Part shown: piece by piece, positions 33,588-46,000 of the stretch
Numbering within the stretch: the first letter of the stretch is position 1
Layout: each line of letters opens with the position of its first letter
DNA from: Heterotrichella gracilis
Lineage: Eukaryota > Sar > Xanthophyceae > Tribonematales > Xanthonemataceae
Reading direction: 5' to 3'
DNA: 64,000 bases
NCBI GenBank assembly: GCA_032358255.1
Contig: JAULBX010018636.1
Coordinates: forward strand, 1 to 64,000
Made by a program: the position numbers and the translations under genes
The notes under the pieces: model-generated
Told to the model about the DNA's origin: nothing
The model's database searches: none
Seen by the model: the letters and a program-made list of their open reading frames with translations, nothing else

Positions 33588-36500
33588 TCACTCCAGAGCC
33601 TGCGCCACCTGTCCTGCCGCCCATCTGCCCGACCCGTATGCACCCATCAGGCTCCCCATGTGCGTGTCATTGCACCCCTCTCCTGCAAAGAACAAAAACA
33701 ATTACTCACCAAACTCTTCATTATTCTATAATATTCGATAATATTCGATAATCTTGTTACTCAATCTGAGCTCATAAAAATAAAAAAGAGTGATTGAGCA
33801 AGACACGAATTAGCATGTAGAAGTGTGCGCCCTACCTCAAATGTGAGGGCGCTGAACTTCCATACCCTCACCCACGTCCCTACCATACCTGCACAGGTCT
33901 GTTCCATACCCTCATACCTGTCCCTACCATCCATTGTGTGGATCATAATGCTAATCTCCCACACGCCCCCGCCACCTACCTGCAAAGAACACCCTCCCCT
34001 CGGGTCGCGCCAGGGTGGCGAATGCATCGATGCCAACGGGGGAGTCTGTCCCCAGCAGGGCGTGGCTGCCATAGCTGAAGGGGTCGCGGCCCCACCTGCA
34101 GAATAAATGGAGAGGGGTTATGATTTATGTTTTTAGGGTTTTAGGGTTATGCAGTGTGTCCCGTAGCTGAAGGGGTCGCGGCCCCACCTAAGGTTGGGGT
34201 ATGAAAGGGGTTAGGGTTTTAGGGTTTCTTTAGGGTTATGCAGTGTGTCCCGCAGTTTAAGAGGTCGCGGCCCCACCTGGGCAAGGGAGATGAAAGGGTT
34301 TGGGTTAGGGTTTTATGGTTCAAGTGTAATCTGGTGGCTGCCGTAGCTGAAGGGGTCGCGGCCCCACCCGAGCAAGCGAAATGAGAGGATTTAGGGTTTT
34401 AGGGATTTAGAGTAATCTGGTGTATGCCATACCTGAAGGGGTCACGGCTATGGAAGGGTTTGGGGTTTAGGGTTTTAGGGTAATCTGGTGGCTTGCCATT
34501 GTTGGAGAGGTCGTGGCTGTATCTGGGGGAGAGAAGGGGTGTGAGTGGAGGGCTGAGGTTTAGGGTACAGGGGGGTGAGGGGAGGTCAGGTAGCCCATCT
34601 TATCATTATTCAGCCTGTTGCAAGGCAGAGGTGTCGATGCAGCTTTAAACCAGCGTGCGAGGTAATAGTAATGAGCAGGTTGCAGTCCCGCGCCTTAGTG
34701 CAAGTTGCGTCTAGAAGTGGACCCTACATGCAGCCTAGGAGGAAGTTAACCCCGGCTGCGCATTACCGTATTGACAGCCCCAAAGGATGGGGCACGGGGG
34801 GTGGAGGGTTTAGGGTCTAGGGTTTCTAGCCGCAGCATGTCCAGTGGCCACTAGGCTTTGGAGGGGTTCCAGCTGGAGGTGCCTACCCTCACTGCTCCTT
34901 CTTGTTAGCCCCAGGGGAAGGGGTACAGGGGGGTTTAGGGTTTTGTGTTTTCAGCCGCCTCACCCCTGGGCACGTGCAGGACAAGTTCTGGGGTTTTTTG
35001 TTCACCCTAGGAGGGTTCTGCACGCACGCTTAAGGTGTCAAAGGCCAAATCCTGGTCCTAATCCTGCAGAATTGGGGTACCCCCCCCTCAACTGGCCGAA
35101 TAGGACCAGGAGCGCGCCTTTGAAACCGCCAATGTGCGTGCAGGCCCCTACTAGGGTGGACCAGTCCCCATTGCACAGGGCGCCGGGCAGGTCAAAACCC
35201 TAAACCCTAGATACTCAACGCCGCCCCGCCACCCTCACCTGGCGGTAATGTACTCCATTAGGTGGGCGCGCCACCGCCCCCAACTACAATGGTCAATATA
35301 CAAAGTAAAACGTTCTCAGGAATCATTGCCTAGATTATATCACAACGCCCGAGACACACATGTTTGGGGACTGCCCTGGAGAGGGTCTCAGCCGCCAAGT
35401 GGGGGCTAATCCCGTCTCCCCACCCATATAATAGCACATCCCTGCCCCTTGCGTCCCTCCCTTCCTCCATGTTGATGATGTACCTTTGGCGTGCGCAGTA
35501 CCCCCCGCCCCCCATGCATTACATTTTACTGTCTCCCTCAACAAAACAACGTTAACCTGTGCAGTTGCGGCGGCTAGTCATCTTTTGAGCGGGAATGCAT
35601 GTGATTAATCTTTTATTGTTATGCATCTGCATGCATGGATCCCCCTCCCCCTCTCACCTGGTGATAATATACTCCTTAGGTGCGGGTGGCACCGCCGCCC
35701 CATACAGCCCCCGGAGCACCCCCATGACCGCAGACATTATTTGGGAGTCGTTCAGATCCTCGGCATCCCAGGCGGCTTGGCCTGCGGTCCCCAGGGATGC
35801 GCATGAGTCGCAAAAGCAATGGAGGACCCAAACCAAGGTAAATGGTTATGCGAGTCTGCCCTGGGCCGGGGTGAATCCCGGCTTTGATATAAATACAGAT
35901 ATTGGGCATTGTTTTGGTGTGCACATTTGAGATTTCAGTGATCAGGCACCCCACTGGATTGCAGTATCCTCGTGAAATTGAGGCAAATAACTATTTGGTT
36001 CATTACCTGAAATGCTGGTGGTCAGCACAGGGATCCCCGCCCGGCTGTTGTAATTCATGAGATTGCTCCATGTGCCCCCGGGCTGCCCCACCACCCCGAT
36101 CCAATCCGCTGCCTTATCCCAAAATGGCCGATCAAACACCAGCCCAACCTTATTCTGAAGGCCCATGCGCAGACCCCCTATCGCCTCCTGCTTATCCCCT
36201 GGCAGGGGGGGTTGGAAGGTGATGATGTCATTTTGGAGCACCCCAAGGGGGACCGTGATAATGACGTGTTTTCCGTTGTAGGAGGTTCCATCGGTTTTGA
36301 TCGTCACCCCCTGGGGGGTTTGGCGCACTCCCACCACCTTTTCGCTCAGGCGCACATCAAGCTTGAAGGCTCTGGCAAGAGAATTCAGCAGCTGCCCACA
36401 GCCACCTGCAAAACAGGCAAAAAAACATTGGAATATGTTTTGATTGCAAATTCAACATGATGTGTTTTGCATTGTGTACAATGTTAGTACCTACGTAGGC

Positions 36501-39230
36501 AATCTACGTTTACGGTAACTACTTTAGGGGTCGAGTTGTAGGCTAATTTGTTGAGACGCACGTCAAACTAGGCGCTGGCCTGGGCAGCTGACCCACAGCC
36601 TCCTGCAAAACAGAATGAAACACCGTCCTATTCTGTAATAATTACAGCAACCGCAAGGAGTAAAAGCGTGTGAATTTGTCCGCCACCCACCTACGATGTA
36701 GTAGTCATCTCCCCTCGTTGCCCCGCTTGAATTTGCTCCCCCTACGAGGTTGTCCAGCACGAGGTCAGCCACTTTCGCGCCATGTGTCGCCTCTGGGTCC
36801 ATCCCCAGTTGGTACTCCAATGCCTGGCGATCCCCAGGGGTCAATCCTGCAGGGGCGGGGACGGTGTGTGTGGGAATTTCAACATCCGTACAGGACACGT
36901 TCCTCAGCATGCCATTCACAGCGCTGGTAAATTTCAACACAAGAAATGGTTTCCAAAGAAATGATAATCTGGAGTTCATTCCATGTAGGCAGATGGGTTT
37001 GACATGGTCGGTCGGTGCATGCAAGGTAGATGTAGGGTTTAGGGTTAAGGGTTTAGCATTAACTTATGCACAGACTACCCTTTACATGCAACAGTGCTTC
37101 AATGTTAGGCAGGCACACATACCGTACACAGCGCTGTAGTTTTGCCAAAACTGCTCCAGCACGTCACCCACAGTTTCCTTTGCCCCTGCCACCCCTGTTG
37201 CCACCACCTCAGCCTGCATCAGCTTCCTCCCCGCTGCACTGATGCTACCAACACCCCCTTGAGGCCCACCCGCACTTGCATCAGGCGCCGGTGCCTGTGT
37301 GGATAGCTGTGTTACGTTCACCTTGATCTTTGCTGAAGCTGAGTCTGGCACCGCTGTCATGAGTGAAGGGGCCGTGGCGGTGTGATTTGCTGCACTTGTT
37401 ACATCTGCTGCATTTGTTACGTTTGTGACATTCAATGCAGCACCTGAAATTGGCACCAGGGTGCTTGCATTTGCAGCATTTGCCACATCTATGGGCTGAC
37501 CGGGGACCAATTTCTCAGTTCCTGCAGGCCCCGAGGTTGCATTTGCTACCCCTTGCTCCCCTGACTCCCCAACTGTGGCAGCGGTACTGCCGGCACCAAG
37601 AATAGTAGCCCCAACCCCTGTGGCGCTGGCATTTGCTGCATTTCCCGCAATTTCCCCCTCTGCTGGCGCGGCAGCCCCTGCCACACGCGAAACCTTGTCC
37701 AGCAGCACCGCCTCGAATGCCTGCAGAATGAGGTCCATGCGCTGGCCTGCAAGGCAGGGATTGTGCCTTTTCACATTTATTTCCCCCGATACGTTGGAAC
37801 AAATGTACAATACATAAATTGTAAATGAAAGTTCAATGGTATTTACTAGTGAGCTCAGCCTGGAGATTGATGTCCAAGCTACACAGAGAGAGGGAATGCT
37901 ACATGTAATTCACAGGTTGAAAGGAAAAGCATGCTGTGCACAGCGTCAGAAGAAGGAGGGTGCTATTTCTGGACAAAATGCCAAACGTGGACAAATACAT
38001 GACCACGCAGCCTGTGCACAATAGGCAGTGGCAAGGAGAATGTACTGAATAAAATATGCATTATCCTCCTGTCCACCGTGTTCTCTTACCTTCAAGTGGG
38101 GAAACTGCAACCGCCTGCGCCCCCACCACAGGCGCCACCACCGGCGCATCCTCCCCATCCAACTGAGAATCCGCTGGTGGGGCGGTGGGTACCCCTGTGC
38201 GGTACAGAGCGGTGGCGGCGGTGGTGCGGTTGACTGGTGCCAGTGGCAGGTTGAGGGCTGCGGCGAATGAGGCCAGGGGGTTGTGCTGCACATCCTGTGG
38301 AAAGGGGAGGTGATCAGGCGTCACCAGAGTTGATGTGGGCGGATGCTCCATATGGGATCAATATCAGCTTTGATAAGAGGTTATCAAGGTCTATGCATCA
38401 TGATCAGGTTAATCAGGGGCAATCATAGGCAATCACAACTGTTGCGCTCCGCATCTTATGAACGATCACAGGTAATCTATGGCGACCACATGCTGCATGC
38501 TGTGTATAGGTAGAAGCCAGGAGTGATCTGATGAAGCTGAAATGATAGGATCAGCAGGCTAGCAGAAAGTGTTACCCTAACATGGGTATTGCGCACCTCA
38601 AACCATGCCCCTCCAACGTCCACGGGGTATTGCCTCTCTTCACTGGCCCAGGTCCACACCCTGCCCCCCAGCCTATCCCTTGCCTCCAATACAATTACAG
38701 AGAAATTGCGGCTGGCCAGATCGGCGGCAGCCGCTATGCCCGCCACCCCCCCACCGATCACAATCACATCAGCGGAGGTGGTGGTGGTGGTGGCTGCAGT
38801 GGCTGCTGTTGGCTGTGTGGTGGGTGTGCGGGTGGGTGTGGTGGGTGCGCGTTGTGTGCGCTGGGCTACAGCGGGTTGTGCCTGGGGATACGAAAAGCAT
38901 ATAATCAAGGAAGCATACTTATCCAGGCTGTCCCTGAAAACAAGTAAAGCATGTGCACCACATCGGCAGAATCAGAGGGTAGCTGCAGTGATGGATTCTG
39001 CAAAGGTAGGAGGTATAAGAAAGAGCAAGAGCAGGGAGCAATGAGCAAGCTAAGAGAAGCAGGAGGTGTACCACATGACATGGTAATGAAGAAAAGGGAA
39101 TTACCCTTGCTTATACCGTTTCCCCTACCATTTGCGCCAGGCAATGGTGGCAGGTTAGCAGGAGGATGGCTAGGCACAGCACCTGGCTGGCCAAGTGTGT
39201 GTGGCGCGTGGTCCCCATAGCCATGCCCAT
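33588..39230 (-). CDS. Secreted flavin-containing amine (polyamine) oxidase
   Basis: Predicted FAD-dependent amine oxidase. Exons on the minus strand: 39129-39230, 38597-38881, 38090-38294, 37123-37746, about 36692-36927, 36007-36405, 35658-35781, 33980-34095, 33588-33682. The first exon is a signal peptide (LCLAILLLTCHHCLA core), pointing to the secretory route. The FAD-binding motif is VIVIGGGVAGIAAAADLA, followed by VLEARDRLGGRVWTW. Later come VIITVPLGVLQ, then WGRDPFSYGSHALLG and GRVFFAG, all hallmark blocks of polyamine oxidase/LSD1-type enzymes, and SLMGAYGSGRWAAGQVAQAL at the C-terminus. Exons 3 and 4 add about 270 residues of Ala/Thr/Val/Asn-rich sequence with NVT/NAS-type sites that ordinary family members lack. 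The junction between exons 4 and 5 is unresolved: the obvious sites do not match phase. The start Met could also be the third or fifth residue. Confidence 0.8.
34161..34520 (-). repeat. At least five echoes of an acceptor-side exon edge
   Basis: The 5' edge of amine oxidase exon 8 (its minus-strand TGGGGCCGCGACCCCTTCAG start) recurs in the adjoining intron at about 34161-34188, 34250-34277, 34341-34368, 34426-34448 and 34486-34515. Decay increases with distance from the exon. Spacers are GGGTTTTAGGG-type telomere-like tracts. Confidence 0.9.
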
Positions 39231-40427
39231 GGTAGGGGTCTGGTGCAACCTCCTCTCGCCTCCCGATGAAGGGGTAGTATCCCACGGCAGGTGGTGTGGT
39301 GGCGGTGTGGTTTTGGCTGTGGCGAGGGCCGCTGGCAATGCTGGTGCAGGCACTTATGAAGTGGGTGGCCTTGCTTGGGACTAGCTAGTCTAGCTGTGGG
39401 AAATGGAGTCTTGCGGTTCACTGCTGGGACCCAGGCATACTCATGATGAAAACGTGCTAGCAGTGGGCTCCTAACAGCTCAGCGCTTAACACATATCCTG
39501 GTCCTGTTCCCTGATACATATCCTGGCAACAGCAACGGGCATCAGCCGTACTGCCAACTCGCAAGCGACCAAACTGGGTCGACCAACGTCCGTGGTGCCA
39601 CGTAGCTCACCAAAGATAGCTTGATGTGCCTCTAGGCTATTTAAGGGGCTTGTCGCCGCCCACACCGAACAATATAGCGACAACCAGGCAGTGTGGCCTG
39701 GAGCAACGTGGGCAAAGCAGCCATTCACTGGGGATTTGCCCCGTCCGGACGTTCCGAGGAGACCGAAATCCACATGGGCGATTGCAAATGGGTGGAAACA
39801 AAGACCTTGTACGCGGTCTTCCTGAGTACATGTGAGCAGAAAAGGTAATGCTCGCGGTCGTGATCATGGCGACGATCGAAATCATCCAATATAATAATGA
39901 TTTTTATTTTTTATTTTTAAATTAACATATGTTTGTCGTTCGATGCATGCATGCATAAACGGCCAGCCGACTTACGTTGTGGGGAAGAGAAGGTGCACCG
40001 TGCTGTACTTGTAAAATCGAGGCAGAGCACCGCCCGTATGTGCATGCATACGCCACAACTCTGGAAACTGCATGGGCTAGCCTTACTACATCACAACCGA
40101 TGCTGTCACCCATGTCTTGCACCCTGATCCTTTGACACTCGACCAGAATACGTGGTTCTTTAGCCAGTGTTGGTTGCTACTTTAATCCCTTTCATATTGC
40201 TGTTGCTCTGGTGGCGATCCTCCACTAAGTGGGGTCTTGACTACCCCCAATGGGCCCCACTTGATGTGAGTGACGCATATGCATGCCTACTGTGCCCAGC
40301 TTGGTAGAGGCAGGGGTGCTCTACACTCTAAACCCACACAGCCTCTGTTGTTATTATATCTGGGGTTGACAGCATCGCGGCAAACAGCAGTATAAACCCT
40401 CCGGCTGCCAATTTGAAGCTTTCTCCC
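39231..40427. promoter_or_regulatory. Divergent intergenic region
   Basis: This region separates the divergently transcribed amine oxidase and methyltransferase genes. It includes an AT-rich run at about 39895-39925 and ATGCATGC words. A minus-strand frame at 39486-39773 is open but matches nothing I recognise and lacks splice context, so it is not called. Confidence 0.45.
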
Positions 40428-41249
40428 ATGCCTGTGATCTGGGCGACCATCATGACACTGGCCTTGTGGGTGCTAGCAGCACTCTTTTCCGGACAGGTGG
40501 CGGTTGGGTACGAAGACGTGGAGACTTGGCTGCAGCGTGCGGAGCTGCTGCCGCCCCCAGACCCCGACTTCCGCCAATTCCTACTGGATGTCAAGGCGGT
40601 TTTGGAGCGGCACACCCTGCCCACGCAACCCTTGAGGTACCTGTTGTGGTCCCTAGACCCTCCCCTGCAGCCCTTGTGCGACGGGCTCTGGGCTGAGTTT
40701 GGGGTGCACACCGGGAAATCCGCCAACCTCACCGCCCACTTTCTGTCCCTGGCGTGCCCATGCAACCTCTCCACCCTCTATGGCTTCGACACCTTCACTG
40801 GGCTTCCCGAGAACTGGCGGGAGATATCCAAGGCCGGCAAGTTCAGCCTGCAGGGCAAATTCCCTCCAGTGGCGAGCAACGTACACCTGGTGAAGGGCCT
40901 ATTCAGCGACAGCTTGCCGCCGTTTTTGGCGATTTTCTCGCACCGGGTCAGCCACGCGGCCTTCATTCACATAGATTGCGACCTGTACAAAGGTGCGAGG
41001 GATGTGCTTCAGCTGCTGAATCCATACATCAGGAGGGGCACATTTATCATTTTTGACGAGCTTTTCAACTACCCAGAATACGCGCACCATGAGGTCAAGG
41101 CGTTGTGGGAATGGCTGACAGCCACCGGGCGCCGCCTGGCGGTTATTGGAATTAAGGCTGGTGATTTTGGTGCGGAAGCAGTTGATTTGAATATAGCTCA
41201 GGATAGCACCCACCACCAGCAGTCGGTTGCGTTCGTTGTGGCTTCTTGA
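40428..41249 (+). CDS. TylF-like class I SAM-dependent methyltransferase
   Basis: An intronless gene of 273 codons. I start it at the ATG at 40428; an upstream TTG in frame is not a credible start. Residues 1 to about 28 form one hydrophobic segment (WATIMTLALWVLAALFSG), a signal peptide or membrane anchor. The catalytic part resembles the TylF/macrocin O-methyltransferase family: the SAM-binding glycine region FGVHTGKSANLTAHF, then YGFDTFTGLPENW, then FIHIDCDLYKGARDVLQLL and GTFIIFDELFNYPEY, in the family's order. The acidic HIDCD and FDE residues correspond to metal-binding positions in that family. The substrate cannot be told; it probably acts in the secretory pathway or at a membrane. 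Being intronless among intron-rich neighbours, it may derive from a retrocopy or from transfer (inference). Confidence 0.85.
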   Translation: MPVIWATIMTLALWVLAALFSGQVAVGYEDVETWLQRAELLPPPDPDFRQFLLDVKAVLERHTLPTQPLRYLLWSLDPPLQPLCDGLWAEFGVHTGKSANLTAHFLSLACPCNLSTLYGFDTFTGLPENWREISKAGKFSLQGKFPPVASNVHLVKGLFSDSLPPFLAIFSHRVSHAAFIHIDCDLYKGARDVLQLLNPYIRRGTFIIFDELFNYPEYAHHEVKALWEWLTATGRRLAVIGIKAGDFGAEAVDLNIAQDSTHHQQSVAFVVAS

Positions 41250-43071
41250 AAGTTAGCATATAGCCCTATTTTCAGGCCTGCGTGGCAGGCATTTCTGCAG
41301 CGTAGTCAGCCCCCATTTGGTTCAAACAGCTGTTGAGAAGTCCTATTATATTATTTATTACCCTCCCAACTTTATTTACTACCATTCTTTCCAACGACAC
41401 GCCCAGTTTTTGGTGTCCAACCGACGCGACCCTTCAAAAATACTTTAGGGGGATTGTTTTTTACTCTCTAGCGTTTTGAACCAAATTTTCACAGCCCAAA
41501 CGCTAACTTCAGATGTAGGTATGAACCGGACCTTGTATTTGGAAAGCAGTTTACATTGAGACCCAAAAGATGGAGTGGCATCAGCACCCCCCCCCGTTTA
41601 CGCGACGTTTGGGTAACATAGGAACTGCTGTCCCATTCCACTGTGCTGGGACGTCTTAGTATATTCACTCTTTGGTTACTTTGGCAGTAGCTGGTTTTCT
41701 TTCAATTCCTGGGGTTTCAATCTGAGCATGGTGGAATTTAGCCCCAGGGTTTAAACACTGGGCATGGTGGACATGCAAGTTGAAGGGGGTGTGGGCTGCA
41801 AGGCAATCAACCTCCTTTTAAGCACACAGTTCTGTTCGTCATTGTTGCAGCTATGCCATCCTCCAGGGCCTCTACACTACACCACTACTGACACCAGGCC
41901 CACCTGGATGCCAAGTTTTAGCACTGTAGCATGTGCGTGACTCGCTTGATGTGAGCGACATTGCGCACACCTGATGCACCATCGCCTGTTCTAGTATGTT
42001 TACATGCTAACAGGTTTCTGCTGGCTTAAGGGAAACAGTAAGTCTAACAGCTCGTGCCACTCCAAACATGTTCCCAGTGCACTAGGAACCCTAAACCCTA
42101 GATCAAAACCTCTAAACCCTAAACTTGCGTGAGAACCCCCACTCCAGCCAGCTTCATGCTGTCCTACTTGTACAAGCTCTCGGCTTTGAGGAAAAAATGT
42201 TACACAAGCTCGTAACCTCTCCAACAACCAGGGTACGGTATCACTCAGCTGCAGTTGAAGGTTTCGGGTGCGGGGATGCATGCATGCATTGTGTTGGAGC
42301 CGTGTTGGCCGGTCCAATACTTTTGCTGAGGCATTGTAGGATGACCTCCACGGCAACATGGGCCACTTCGAGTGCAACAAGGGGTAATCTCGACTCTTGG
42401 TTACCTACTTTTCACTGTTTGTGCCACATCTTGCATTTCCGGGAGGTCACACGGTACGCGATAAGTGTGCACTGGTCAAGGGTTAACAGAAACCTCGTGG
42501 GCATATCGGAACCCAGTGGCCTGTACATCATATGCTCTCATGCCCTTTTTTTGCGTTGGGGACGGTGCACAGCCTTTTTCCCCCGACCTGACTCATTTGC
42601 ACATTCTGTACTAGCTTGTGTAGTCTGCAGGTGAGTACAACCACCGCCTCAATACACACCCCTCTGTGCCCTTTCTCACAGGGCAGGCACACTCCTGATG
42701 CCCCTCAAAAACGTCCCCCGCTTGAAGCCTCTTCCGTGTTTCTGCAGGTCTAGCAGGTCCTGTTGCTCCCAGGTGACTGCAGCACGGAGGAACCCACGAG
42801 CTCTGGGGTCCACTACACAGCCGTTGTGGTATCCTGGCCACCCTCAGGCCTTTTTTTCCGCACCTTCTCCACTTCCAGTGTCGTCAAGCCAACAGCACAG
42901 CTTTTTGAGACCCTTTGGGCAAGCTACACTCCGTCCTCAGAAGCTATGTTCCCGCCATTCAGCTTCTGACAGCGTCACCAGGACCGCCCAAGCCCAACTG
43001 TCCCTCAAACATTGTGTCTTCACACCTCTAGCTCCAAAGCACCCCGTGAAAACCAGCATCAGTCCAGCCCA
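41250..43071. other. Intergenic region, no gene seen
   Basis: Contains a poly-C run near 41588, CCCTAAA words near 42085-42125 and several ATGCATGC words. Frames between 42600 and 43000 are open but have a stop (42967-42969) in frame before the kinase start, so they are taken as 5' leader. Confidence 0.5.
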
Positions 43072-46000
43072 ATGTCAGCGCCCAACCGCCAGTCCTCAAG
43101 CCCATTTGCTGCGGCAGGGGCGGCCGAGCCACAGTCCCGCCGCTCCCCCCTGGTCCACCCCACACCCGCCAACCCTACAGCCATCAACACCACATCCCCT
43201 GCCATCTCCGAGGAAGATGCACCCACCACTTGCTGCTGCTGGTCTGCAGCGGCCACACCAAAAACCTACCCAAACCCTAAGACCACCGCGCACCCCCTCG
43301 GCCGCGCACCCCTCAATGGCGGAGGAGACTCCTTCGCCTTCCAGCCTGTGGAGTTTCAGGGCAGCGACAAATCGGATTTTCAGTTCTACCAGCCCGCAGC
43401 ATCCACTTCCTCAGAGCTCAAGTTCGTGCCCAATGGTGGAAACAGCGCCAAGCCAGGGGAGGGATTAAGCTTTGGTAATACCACCTCCCCTTCCAGGGCA
43501 TCCCCCGGACCCGCGCCCACACGCAAAACATCGCCCCTTGCAGCAGGGTACGTGGGCGCTGGTGCCACCCCCGTTTCTCAGACCGACGTGGCACTCGCCC
43601 CCCCTGGCAAGCAAGTGGTGGAGAGGATAGGGGGAGGAGCCCACCCCAGGAGGAGCATGCAATCACATGAAAGGGGAGGTCAACATGCACCCCACACCCC
43701 ACACACCCCAGAGGGCAGGGCTGGTGGCGGGAAGTCGGTGTCTTCAAGCGCCAATAAGGGGGAAAACAGGGGATCAGCACCAGGGGGGGGTGACTCAGTA
43801 AATTTCGACAGCAGTCCCACCACACCGGCCAGGGGGAACGTGGAATTGATCCAATCCAGGGAGGACATCCCCCAGCACTGGACAGAACAGGGTGTTGGGA
43901 CACTGGGGGATAGCTCAACAGCAAATCCTGCAGCTGTAAATCAGGGTACTGGGGCAGCAGGGGTCACGGCAGCGGGGATTCCAGCAATCCCCAACCAGGG
44001 TCCCAGGCCAGTGGCTACTGCTGCAACAGTGCCCAACCAGGGTACTGGGGCAGCGCGTTTTGCGGCGGCAGCAGCGGGGATTGCAGCGGTCCCCAACCTT
44101 TCACAGCAGCAGCAGCTGGGATCCCTCACGGCTCGATCAAGTTCCAGGCTGGCAGGGGAGGTCAAGGGGGCAAAAGGGACCATAGTATACCCCCCACGCG
44201 ACATTGGGATGCTCTCGGACGTCTCCTTTTCCACAGGGCTTGCCCCCTCTCAGCCACAGCCACAGTCACAGCACCAGCCAAGGGGTAAAGACTCCAGCTT
44301 GTTGAACGAGTTTGACCTCCCCGCGCCCATGCACACCCAGGACAGCGATACCTCCCCCTTCGCATTCCATCCCCCTCTTGGGCCCGCCACGCCCATCGCC
44401 ACCTGGGTGCAACCCCCGACCTCCGGCGGCGTACCCCGAAACCCTAGCATAGGGTCTGGCGCCCATGGATCCGTGGGCAGGAACCCTACGCTAGGGTCTG
44501 GCGGCCCCGGTCCCGCGTCCGGAAACCCTAGTGGAGGGTCTGGCGCCACCCAGGCTGATGTGGCTACTGCCTACCTGCAGCAACTTGGTCTGTACAATGA
44601 AGCCCTGTCGGCCAGCCAGGATGGGAGCAGCGATGGAGGTGCGCCCCTAAACCCTAAACCCTTACTGGATTGGCTTTTACGTACGGTTGGTCCTCTCTGA
44701 CTGTTTGACTACCTTGCTATCTGTGACGGGGCGTGTATCAATTCCTGCATTGTCATGTGCATGTCGCTAGGAAAAGCTGGTTGATGAGGGCACTGTTGAG
44801 GGGTTCTCTTTGCTTGTGTGGGACCATCAGCCCCTCTGCCATTGCCATGCCTGCAAACAAACAAACCCCCTCAACGGTTCATGGGCAGTTCAGTGAGTAG
44901 TTTTAGGAGGGCCATTTTTACTGAAATTACTTCTATGTTTAAACATGTATGGCGTTTCATTCACTATTCTATTTACTTTCAGGCGTGGCGGTGTCGGAGG
45001 GTCTTGTGACCACCAGCCTGGGCAGTTCAGGGAGCAGTGGGGGCATTGGAGACCCTTTCAGGGCGATGCGGAGGGGGAGTTCACAGGAGGGGGAAAGGGG
45101 AGGAGCAGGCGCCACCCACGCCATGCTGCACTACAGGCAAGTGCACCGTGCATTGCTTCCTGAATTGAGAGGCATCTCTCACTACCATATGTAGTACAAG
45201 GCCTGCAAGGTGGAAATGAGAAATTACTTGGTTCCAAACCATGATGTTCACATTCAGCTTACGAGTGAATGGGGTGGGATTTGCAGGATCTGGGTGCGGA
45301 CGGGGCCCCCACAAGTATCATCTCATTTCACTCCCCAGCTACACTCACCCGACGCTTCTCTCGTGCAGCAACACTGATGCGCACCCCCCCGGCGCCACCG
45401 CCAGAGCAGCGGAAGCCACCTCCCGCACGCTGGCATCCTTTGAGGCGCAGCGCAACCCTAAGAAGGATGTTCCGGAGCACTGGGATTGGATGATCCGCCC
45501 GGACAGCCTTGTGTTTGATCGCACTGCTGAGGGGGGCATGTGGGAGCTTGGGAGGGGAGGGTTTGGAGTGGTGGGTAGCGGTGGTGGGGGGGGAAGGGGA
45601 AGGGGTGGTTGTGTGGTGCACTGTGGGTGAAAGGGGAGATGGAAAAGGATTCATTTCTGGAAGACAATCCAGCCATGCGGATTGTTGCCCGCTTACACGG
45701 TGGAGTGGGGGATATGGAAGCTGAAAATGGGAGAGGCTGGGTACTTGTCTAGTCACCAAAACGCCAATGGGTTGAGATGCCCGCGCTCACGTGATTGTTA
45801 TCGATGCCACTAGCTTCATCACTGCTGCCACAGAACCTGGTTCAATCGCCCTCCATCTACCGTTGATCCCAGCGCTCTTTCTCACCACCCGCCTTCAACT
45901 ATGAGATTCACGTTTCTTCTATACCTCAATAGGAAGAGCATCATGAACACCGTTCCTTGCAACTCATGAATTTCACTTCCTCCCCGTTTCCCCAGGTTTA

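Noticed and set aside
39486-39773. Minus-strand frame between the amine oxidase and methyltransferase genes
   Set aside because: No family resemblance, no splice context and no duplicate; treated as chance.
40413-40427. TTG start for the methyltransferase
   Set aside because: A nuclear algal gene should start at ATG; the ATG at 40428 directly precedes the hydrophobic segment.
43418-43924. Minus-strand frames opposite the kinase N-terminus
   Set aside because: They mirror the low-complexity plus-strand exon and show no domain.
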